Source: Laetiporus sulphureus 93-53 (Eukaryota > Basidiomycota > Agaricomycetes > Polyporales > Laetiporaceae). From it: 64,000 bases of DNA. Where the stretch lies: positions 17,745 to 81,744 of the forward strand of contig NW_024468547.1 in assembly GCF_001632365.1 (NCBI RefSeq), in the 5' to 3' direction. The position numbers and the translations under genes were made by a program. The notes beneath the pieces are model-generated. The model was not told the origin of the DNA and ran no database searches. It saw only the letters and a program-made list of their open reading frames with translations. Position 1 is the stretch's first letter; every line of letters begins with the position of its first letter. This document shows positions 55,227 through 64,000 of the stretch, in pieces.

Positions 55227-57077
55227 TCACCAGACGTTGCCAAAGACGAGAGAACCCTTGGGGATGAACATGCCGTTGTAGACGTCGTCTTCCATCAGCC
55301 GGTGCGGCAGGCTGAGCGGCACGGGTGCGCCCCAGCGCAGGGACTCGTTCATGATGGCCTCCAGGTACGGTAGCGAGGGGCGGTCTGCGAACGTCGGCAA
55401 GCGGCCGGAGCCGACGACTCTGTCCATCTCCTCCTGTGCCTTGACGAGCTTCTCCGGGTGCAGGATCATTGCAAGAATAAAGTGGTCGACCGTCGTCAAC
55501 ATCTGAGCGCGCGAACATATATGAGCGTCTGAGCATCTGGAGCCGCTGCGGAAACTCACGGTGTCGATACTAGACGCGTAAATAGAGTTTGCCGTCCACT
55601 TGATGTCAGACTCGCGCTGTGGATCCGCCTCTTTTTCGCAGCGCTCCTGAAGGTCCTCCAGCAGGGTCGAGCAGAATGAGGGAACAGCTGTTCCATCGCG
55701 CTGTCAAGGAAGAAGCTCCATAAGCGCGCCTTATTATTATCGCATCCTGTAGCAAAAGACATACCATGCGCTCCTTGACCCATTCGTACGGCCTGTCGAC
55801 GAAATTCTCCAGCTTCGCCTTCCATGTCGCTGCCTTGCGCTTGAACGCACTCCCAGGGAACCAGTCAGGAAGGTATTGCACTGCGTGACGCGCTCAATGA
55901 ATGACAGCGTGCGGAGAAAGTTCGGTGGCAACTTACGCGCTGGGATGATGTCCACGGGCCAAATGCCGCCGCCAGACGAGATGTCGTTCGCAAGGATGTT
56001 CACGACCTCGTCCGCCATCTTGATGTACTTGTCTTCGTTCGACTGCACGTGGTACCCATAGACCGTGTTGAGCGTCATGCTGCCCGCATACCTTCAGGAA
56101 CATCATCCGCTCAGATCGGACGTCATCAGGAAGAGAAGTGAAGCATACCGCTGGATGTTTCCGGTGTAGTCTTCTGGGCTCACGAGCATGCGTTTCAGAA
56201 GATCCTTGACTTCTACCTCCAAGAGAGGCTCGTATCGACGGATGCTGGATATCCCGAGCGCCTGTTGCATCAGACGTCGGTGCCGACGTGTTTGGTCACC
56301 ATATCGTGCAAATGCCACCTTAGGAAAACGTCGTCACTTCACCGTCTGTACATTCTGTGGAGGCCTAGCTTACCATGTTATTACATCCACACCTAGAAGC
56401 GCCCGTTAGCGTGTTTCACGATTGTATGACGATCCCGAAGCACGGAAACTTACAGTTCTCCGGCCATGACAAATCCTGGCCGATCAGAGTATATCGCACC
56501 GCGCTTTTCTAGCAGTTCGAGGGCGACCTCGTAGTCGTTTAGGAAGACGAGGCTTTGGCCAAAGACATGAATGTAAACAATGCTACCTGCGCATGTGAAA
56601 GCGTTAGTCTCCGGATTTAAAAACAAACACAGCAATGATATGTAAAGATATGTCGCTGGGAGAGCAAGCGTCAAGAAGATGTTTCAGTGCAATGCATCGA
56701 TGGCTACAACGACAGCTTCGCAGGACGTTCGCTGTCAAGCTGACCGCTCTAGTGCGTGCGCTTACGTCCAGCTTACGACATAGTCACATTCTTCCAAGAT
56801 AAACTGGTACACAATCTGCAGCGAAGCGTCTTGTGGCGTCCATGAGCAGGCCACAGCGAAGTCTATTGGATGCAAATAACGTATCAAAATTCAACCCACC
56901 ATATTCTTGTGCCCACTTGGACGCGGGCAACCATAGTTCCCGCGCAACCAGGTTCAAGATGTTGCCAACGATGGGCAAAGGCTTAGGACCAGGAGGCAAG
57001 TTCTTCTTGGGCTTATTCAAGTATGTCCAGGTGTAGTATACGGCCGCCAAGGCAAGGGCGAGCGAGATGATACCCAT
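54809..57077 (-). CDS. Cytochrome P450 monooxygenase, microsomal fungal type
   Basis: Haem-thiolate monooxygenase anchored in the ER. ATG 57077 gives a membrane anchor (MGIISLALALAAVYYTWTYL) and the hinge LPPGPKPLPIVGN. Then FGQSLVFLNDYEVALELLEKRG, YSDRPGFVMAGEL, RRLMQQALG, a helix-I region ASSIDTTVDHF, ExxR in YLEAIMNESLRW, GSLVFGNVW|TMIRDPKLFPNPEEF with PERYL, and the haem loop FGFGRRRCPGNHLAE with the ligand Cys. Stop TGA 54809-54811. About ten introns; all exons read in frame. The helix-I motif lacks the usual AG-x-DT Gly (ASSIDT). The last exon is duplicated at 63595. Resembles the expanded basidiomycete P450 groups (CYP5144-like by impression only); substrate unknown. Confidence 0.92.
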
Positions 57078-60000
57078 CGCGAGATAGAGATAAGTTAAGG
57101 CAAGGGAGTGTGCAACAGGGATAAACGAGCGGAGAGTGCGACTTGATTAGCGTCCACCGACGATAACGGCGGGGTCAGAAATGGGAAGTCGCCTGCGAGC
57201 TGAACTTGGCCAGAGTGACCTGGATTAGTGGGGTGGCAAACGAATGCGCGTTGGCGGTTATGAAGGAATCAGAAAGTCCAGACGCCAACGGCTGAGGATG
57301 GTGGAAGAAGCCCAAGGATAAGGAACGCTGTGTTTCGGGCTAGTCGAACGGCGACGGCATTTATATCTGGGCTCGCGCTACTTACGTTGGACGTCTTCGG
57401 GGCAGATGAGCGTTAATGAAGTTGATCATGACACGCGTCAGAAGCAGAGCCGAGGGGAGGGAATGAGCTGGCCACGATAGGGTCGAAATTGCGCTGATGC
57501 CATGGCGACTTGGGCCGTCTGGGCCGCGCAGAGCGACCGGAAAAGTTAAGAGGGATGCGCCGCATCGCCAAAGGACGCAGCGTCCTGCAGGTGAGAAGCA
57601 GCGGACTAGCCCCCGTGTCCCTTGCGCGTGCTGCTTATTCCGTATCTCCGCCCTTTCTGATGGCCTTGCTCGCGTTGCGAACAGCACGCCAGGCGTAATC
57701 CTCACTCGCTTGGTCGTCGGCTCGCACAAGGTTGCAGAGACGCGACCTGGGGCCTGCCATCATCACCGGCGCGATCCTCTGACACTCATTCAGCATTCGG
57801 CTTTGCCACAGGAGGGTTCCGAGTCCGTCACCCAGGTCATGAAAAGTGCCAATCGCAAGACTACGGGATCGCCTTCTGAGATACATGTTCAGCCATGCAA
57901 TTACGCATCTGTTCGTTCACTGTGCGCCCTGGCTTTTTACATGTCGAGCGACGTCTGCGCACCCCAACGCCTGCTCTCCCTGCTTTGACCGTGTCGCCGT
58001 CAGCTTCGCGCACCCGGATGCAACCCACTCGCTCTTCCATACGACGAGCGGAGCTCGTTCGCACTCCAAGTCGACCGCATCAACAAGATCAACCGTTGCC
58101 GCGTCGCAGAGGCGCCGCCGTCGTTCGGGCCTATCCATACATACATCGCCGCTCGCCGACCGTCGTGCGCTCAGACGCACGTTCTCCCCCACCCGACGAG
58201 CGACAATACCACCACGACATGCGCGCCATCGATGGGTCGCGGCGCAAATGCCCAGCGCGTGCATGCAATGCAGGGAACATGAACGCGTGCAAGTCTTAGG
58301 CCAAAACGAGACCACCCGCGCGCAGGTCGTACGTTTCACGGTCAGTCTGTATGTAATTGATTATCGCGCTTGCATGCGAACGCAGCCATCGCTCGCAGCT
58401 CGCGCTCATCTCGTCACGCGCCGCGAGCGTTCTGCTCTCGAATCCCAGTGCGCTGGGTCTGTTCGCGAGAGCGATCGCGCTCACATGGTACGCCGTCCGT
58501 TCTGATGTGCGTCGGCTGCCGATCTCACGCATTCTGGCCTCACAATAGCAGGTATGTGATTCAAACTTCCATTTCTCCCCTACCCCTTTCAAATGTTCCA
58601 TTCAACGATTTCTCCCCTACCCCTCCTCCTTCCCGAAATATATTTCTACTTTAACACAGCCGAGATGACCGTGAGCATCGAAAGCAGTGCACGGGTGTGC
58701 ATTTCACGCACGTGCGTTGCCGAACATCTGACAGTTCGACTGTGGAAGGTAAACTTTAGCGGGCTGTGTGCGCGTGCGACCACAACACGGACGCGTGCTT
58801 ACTTGGCCAGTATACAGTGTTGGCGCGTCGACGCGTCCAGCTAGGTCCTCGATTCCTTGTGTTGCCGACTGCCAACGATCGTGAGGGCGCGTCGCTGCGA
58901 CGGCATGCGCTGACTCGAAACGTACACTTTCCAGGAGATGATGATCGCGTCTGCAAGAGACGTGAGTGACGCGTGTGGGGCAGCACGCAGGACGTACCAG
59001 GCCAATATATGGCGGAGACGAACGATTCGCACATCGTGCGCGATTTCGCCCGACTCGACGTGCCCTTGCGCGGGCCAGTCCTCAATGCACCGGCGGGCGA
59101 CGACATTGTGTCTGCGTGAGGTTCATCTGAGCGGACGTCTGGGTTGAGAGAGGAGAGGCTCACGAGGGAGCGGATTGGGCAGGTGAGTGCCACGGGATGG
59201 TCGGGTCGGACACGACTTGCAAGAGCGGGCAGTACGGGCGTGCGCTCGAGGACACCCGCACGCGGTGTGGGATGAAGACGGTCAATAGGTGAGCGCGGAG
59301 TGAGCGGTGACGTGCACGTACGTAGCGAAGGCAGATGAGGCGCGATGGGCGGGATGACGTGCCGGTCCTGCAATCGAGTCGCCGGCGGCGGGGCCGGCGA
59401 CAACGTGCGGACCGTACAACTGTGAGGGCGGGAAAGTGGTGGCTGTGCGCGGCGATTTGAGACGGTCAGTTCTGGCAAGGACCTCGGCGCAGTGGGCGTG
59501 CATACCATGTCGGGGCCTGGCATTTGACCGGGCTGTGGAGAGTGGGAGGGGGTGAACGAGGGGGGTCAGTTAGAGAAGCGAGAAGATGGAGGAGAGGAGG
59601 TGGGGGGGGTGGAGGGATGAGGGATGCTGACCCTGACCAGCCTATTTATTCCACAGCTCAGGACATTCACGCCTAGACCCCTGACTCATTGGACACCCGA
59701 GCATCTGAAGGGAAATGAAGAAGCGACGGCGTGCAGGTCAGCAGGCTCTGTCATCAAACTTCTGTTCGGCAGCACGGAGCATGCGTTGCGCCCCAGAATG
59801 CCTGTACGTAAATGTATATCGGACGCGGCGATAGCACTGATGAACTTTGCCTATGTGCATGTTCACAATCAGTACGGGGACCTGAACGCGACTGACCGCA
59901 TGTTCGTAAGGGCCATGTCTGTACCTGCTCGTCGACGGTCGTATTCAATGGCGAGGACGTCCCTCTCCCATGATGAACAATGTGGGCGATGTCCACACGT

Positions 60001-61600
60001 CAAAAACGGCAACACCCATGCATCTCTAACCCACTCAAAGCAGCCCGCCAATTTTGCTGCGAAATGAGCTGACCGGTGTCTCGTTCTGACACCGCCACCT
60101 TCCGGAAGTTCAACCGCATGCACAGTGCACCTGAGATCACTTATCGCTATCCGCCATGTTCAATAGATCGCAGAGTCTTGAAGATGGTCCGTCGTCTGAA
60201 GACCCTGGACGCCATGGGCATATGGTGCTCTCGGAGGCTGCGAGCAAGCCTACGAGGATTGAAACCATCGGTACTCACCGGAACCATTAGAACGGGCACA
60301 GTTTGTGTAAGGAAGACTTCCGCGTGGTCTCCGCCATTATTGTCATAAGGTATAGCCATGACTCATGAGGACGGAGATGTTCAGGTGACGGCACTTCGGG
60401 TGACTCGACGCAAGATGCTCATAATATGACTCCGAAAGCAACACTTCTTTCGGATGATGGATGATGGACTTTGGAGCTAGATGCAAAGGGTGATGGGAAG
60501 GTTGGTTCATTGACTCAGAATGTGAACCGCCCCCCTCTCCGACCACCGGCACGGTGGAGCTCACTCTGTGCAATATTACACTATCAGATGCAGCGCAAAG
60601 GAAGCTACAGCCTACCGAGCGACTTGCTCTCAACTTCAGTGGGTTCTGGTGAGCGCGCTATTGGTTGAAGATTATCATTCCCTCGCAGAATCAGCGGGCG
60701 GCTCCAAATTTGTACAGGAGAACAATGGGCGGACAAAGTTTGACAAGGCCATGATGGCCAGAACCTGACCTCTGCTTCTCGGAAGAATCAGTACCCCGTT
60801 GACCGTGTGGTCATAGTTTGATGACTTGAGAGTACTCGCAGGAAATGTTCCGGTGTATTGGTTCTAAACAAATCATAGCTTAAAATATGCAGACAGATGT
60901 ACGGAAAGTTTCGACTGGATGGAGTGATGTAAATAACATCGAGTGCTGTATCTGTTGCATTGAAAGCATGCCTGCTTGCAGGAAGAATCACGACGCGGAA
61001 CACAATTTGATAATCGATTTATGAAGAGCCGTTTTAGGCCCGGTCATCAAGTGCGAAAGCACCCACGAGATTGCCTTCTCGTGACCAGACTCTCCATCCC
61101 AACCAGTCGGGTCGATGAATCGCACATGAAAATCGCTGATCTTACCTGCTTGTCACACGGAAGGTTCACATTAGAACTCCGCAGCGGCAATAGGAATGCC
61201 CCCCGTTGTCTGGGTCCGAGTCTGATGGCTCAGTTTAGAGCAGTGCTTTCACACCGGTGTGAACTTGGAAGCAGTTCGCACTGTGCAGAGGAAAGTTCTG
61301 GTGCAGGTTCAATCCTCTGCCCTTTGTAATCCGAAGTTTTCTCATTATTGTTACATTATGCTTAAGAGAATCACAAACTGAGGTCGACTCATGTCCACCT
61401 GTGGCACAATATACGCCAACGATCCTCCACCCGCTCTCCTCGCCCTGGCGATATGTCTGCGCGTCGATAATTCTGCCGCCATCAGCTTTGTATGCCCGGA
61501 TGTAAAACCATACAACACCACTTGCCGACCGTTGCGTCTACTCAGAGGCACGGTCTCGCATAGCCCGTCAAGCCAAAACATGCCATCGGGTTCAGCATTG
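57078..61600. other. Long gene-poor stretch
   Basis: Upstream of the P450 and about 4.5 kb with no convincing gene. Many overlapping frames on both strands (up to 255 codons at 58756-59523, minus) are Arg/Pro/Ser-rich, as expected of GC-rich non-coding DNA. No transposase, reverse transcriptase, terminal repeat or tRNA was recognised. Confidence 0.5.
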
Positions 61601-61609
61601 TTCACGCGC

Positions 61610-61847
61610 TGTCGACGCGCCGCAACACAGAGGCACGGTGCAGCGCTGCACCTTGCGGAGCACGCGCCTCGTCTCGGCGAGCTCGTCGTTCAGGTCGCCC
61701 GCCTCGACCGTCATCTCGTGCAGCCGGCGCATGCACGTGTGGAGCGCCTCGGTGAGCGCGTCGATGTCGGCGCGCGAGGTCGCGCTGCACGACAGCGAGT
61801 TCTTTCTTGGCGGATGCGAGCTTGGCGGGGAGAGCTGGGGAGGTCAT
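61610..61847 (-). pseudogene. Frameshifted coiled-coil protein fragment
   Basis: From ATG 61847 the frame reads MTSPALPAKLASAKKELAVVQRDLA, heptad-like, then loses sense. In a neighbouring frame the sequence continues as ADIDALTEALHTCMRRLHEM and EAGDLNDELAETRRVLRKVQ, again heptad-like, to about 61640. A single-base length change near 61775 would join the two. No intron signals fit. The family is not recognised; this may be a gene remnant or an error in the sequence. Confidence 0.5.
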
Positions 61848-63140
61848 GCGGAAGGTGGAGGTTGGGGTGTGGCGCCGTGAGTAGGTGAAGTGGATTGGGG
61901 GAGAGAGAACGGTGCGGTGAGTGTGTGGGCGTGCTGTGGTTGGTCTCTGTCCTGCTAAATTCAGTATCTGAGTCGGGAGGTGCCCCGGTCATGATCGAGT
62001 CCTTGTCACCGCTGGCCTCGAATGCAACATGCTCCCCTAGACCGACCCCACCGTCCGCGGCAGGCCACGATCGCCCTCTGTGGCTGCGGATGAACCCTCG
62101 TAGCCTCCTGTTCTCCTAATATTGCGCGACGTGCGCCGAAACAAACCAGCCTGCAACACAACAGCGTCAGATGCGGCTATTCAAGAGACGGTGAGCCGTG
62201 ATCACCGACCGGCCGCGCGATGAATACAGGATGCGTATGAGATGACGAGAATGGACCGCGGGACGCGACGGCTCGTGCAGATGACACTCCTGCGCACGTT
62301 CTGGCGAAGGAGACTGCGTGTAACCATGGCTTCGGCACGCAGTAGGTCATCTCGCTGGTTTTTTTGCGCCATTCTAATCATGATGTCCGTAGGATCGCGA
62401 GCGCGACAGTCACGGTCGTGATCAGTGCCCTATGCCTTGCTCCGCAGTCCAAGGCCACGGACAGCAGGAGGGCGACGAGCGCAGGAGGGCCTGTCAAGGC
62501 CGAGCCACACGCGCTTGCAACCGATTTTGGCCGTCTCTCGCCGCGCACTTTGTCGATTGCTGTATCCGCACAGCCAACCTCTCGCCGGGATCTCCGTACA
62601 CTCCGGGCATCCACGCATCTCGCGAGATCGACGGCATTCTCGGTGCGAACAGGGCGATTGAGCGCAGGCTCAAGTGAAGGATGGAGTTGCTCACCTTTGA
62701 ACTGTTTCCCAGCACTTGCTGCCGGTCAGGTGAAGTCATGGTCCACGCCGCGGTCGCGCACGCTCACTGCCTTGCCTCGCAGCAGTGCGGGCCCGACGCG
62801 CGGTCTTGTCTCTGAACGAGGCGGCACTGACGCACCGCAGCGCGAAGGGGCTGGTGAAGGACTGCCGACGGCGTGACCTACTTGAGACGCGGAGACGAAC
62901 GAGATGCGTGGAGAGTCGGACGGCAGGGAATGGATGGCAAGGGATTAATGGAAGAGGCGGGCGAGGGCATCGTGGGGAGTTCAGTGGCGGATGAGCGTCG
63001 CAAAGCGCGGGATGGGATCGAGGTATTTGCGGGGAAAGGAAAGGAGGGCGGGGGCATGTAGAAAGTAGCTGGAACGAAATGGAATACAGCGCATTGTAGT
63101 TGAAACGAAAGCGTGCTTACCAATGAGCTGCAACGCTCGG
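61848..63140. other. Gene-poor stretch
   Basis: Upstream of the coiled-coil fragment; no recognisable gene. Short Arg-rich frames on both strands only. Confidence 0.45.
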
Positions 63141-63255
63141 CGTGCCACTGTAGCTAATGCAACCGCTCTCCGCTCTCTCCAGGGCATCATCTCCAAAGCG
63201 TGCCACTGTAGCTAATGCAACCGCTCTCCGCTCTCTCCAGGGCATCATCTCCAAG
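63141..63255. repeat. Tandem duplication of 58 bp
   Basis: Two adjacent copies, 63141-63198 and 63199-63255, both starting CGTGCCACTGTAGC and ending GGCATCATCTCCAA, identical apart from one base at the end. Non-coding as far as I can see. Confidence 0.92.
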
Positions 63256-63491
63256 ATACTGCACGGTCGTACCTCCGCTGGGATCATGTGACAGTCACGG
63301 CGTCTGCGCGTGTGATAGTGGGTGCAACGCGGAGAGAGACGGCGAGCGGAGTGGGCAGCGAGGGGATTGGGCGACGACGCGATTGGCCGGCGAGAGGAGT
63401 GGACGGCGAGAGACGCGTCGGGAGAGATACGCATGGTGGACACAGGTGAAGAGAGACGACGATGGGCGCCTGTCTGACAGGCCATGTTCGT

Positions 63492-64000
63492 TAGCGATGG
63501 AAGGAGATAGCAATGCATTGAAGCCAAACCCAAAGGCCGAAGAGTAAGAGTAAAGCTATTGATACAGTAAGAAAGACGCCGGGAACCCATCCGCTCACGC
63601 CTCCGTCGCCTGTCGCACAAGTCTGAGTGCCTGCTCCGACCGCGGACGAATATCACACTTGAACGGGCTCGGCGTGCGGAACACGGAATTTTCGAACGAG
63701 ATTGTGGGCTCGATGACGTTTCCCTGCGCGTCCACGGCCTTCTTCATATCGAGCGTCGCGACCATCGACGCCATGACGATCCAGAGCGACGACTCGGCGA
63801 GATGATTGCCGGGACAGCGCCGCCGCCCAAAGCCAAACACGTAATTGCGCGGGTCGCGTCGCCGCGCAGTGTGCTCGTCGACGGTCTCGAGGTACCGTTC
63901 AGGGATGAACTCTTCCGGGTTCGGGAACAGCTTCGGATCGCGGATCATCGTCCTGCAGCGCCCAGCGCCCAATCAGCAAGGGTGCAAAGCGAAGTCGACT
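63492..64000. repeat. Second copy of the P450 3' segment
   Basis: Nearly identical to 54713-55226 and in the same orientation. Homology begins around AGCGATGGAAGGAGATAG and continues beyond the right edge. It includes a short extra AGAGTA unit in the flank relative to the first copy. Confidence 0.9.
63595..64000 (-). CDS. Second cytochrome P450 gene, last exon only in window
   Basis: Last exon (63952-63595) of a P450 nearly identical to the one at 54809-57077: TMIRDPKLFPNPEEFIPERYL, haem loop FGFGRRRCPGNHLAE, and the same C-terminus ending VRQATEA. The only protein difference seen is Ile for Leu before PERYL. The acceptor CTGCAG at 63958-63953 is intact, and the preceding intron runs off the window, so whether the gene is complete cannot be judged. 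The two genes would lie head-to-tail about 8.8 kb apart. Confidence 0.88.

Noticed and set aside
58756..59523. 255-codon minus-strand open frame
   Set aside because: Arg/Pro/Ser-rich composition typical of GC-rich non-coding sequence; no domain, and competing frames on both strands.
61280..61325. tRNA-like T-arm (GGTTCAATCC near 61306)
   Set aside because: The flanking stem does not pair properly and no D-arm or anticodon stem could be drawn.

Overview
The window comes from a filamentous basidiomycete, most likely an agaricomycete of the polypore or white-rot type. Almost every gene is cut by short GT-AG introns of about 45 to 65 nt. The gene set is also typical: a DUR3 urea symporter, a YOR1-like ABCC pump, a GNAT-Mss4 fusion, a microsomal P450, a DUF5648 secreted protein and a large fungal P-loop NTPase. 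Coordinates of spliced genes are outer limits. I rebuilt the splicing by hand from GT/AG sites, reading frame and remembered family patterns; nothing was run through a search.

Left third (1-20.9 kb). A partial proline-iminopeptidase-like hydrolase runs off the left edge. Next come two copies of one segment, A at about 1.34-4.64 kb and B at about 8.56-12.58 kb. Each carries an NmrA-like NAD(P)-binding protein gene converging on an ABCC transporter gene. Copy B is intact, and its transporter extends to 17.4 kb. Copy A is decayed: a splice acceptor is lost, a tyrosine codon has become a stop, the transporter remnant has large deletions, and a 323-bp solo LTR with a 5-bp target duplication sits inside a former exon. 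A flavohemoglobin gene lies between the copies. The gene for translation factor eIF3 subunit L follows.

Middle (20.9-42 kb). Genes here encode a small secreted DUF5648 protein, a Syn8-like SNARE, a GNAT acetyltransferase fused to an Mss4 domain, a serine/proline-rich unknown, a large P-loop NTPase of a fungal expanded family (in-frame stop next to its Walker B), a zinc alcohol dehydrogenase, a DUF985 cupin, a C2-AGC kinase of the Ypk type, and a class I glutamine amidotransferase. The amidotransferase has one abnormally long intron containing protein-like sequence.

Right part (42-64 kb). Here are DUR3; a very large, probably mitochondrial nucleotidyltransferase with one degenerate and one intact catalytic domain; a divergently transcribed C2H2 protein; and a P450. 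The last exon of that P450 is repeated almost perfectly at the right edge. The roughly 6 kb between the two P450 copies holds no convincing intact gene, only a frameshifted coiled-coil fragment and a 58-bp tandem duplication.

The genes do not form an evident single pathway or a biosynthetic cluster. The clearest theme is local duplication followed by decay or divergence.
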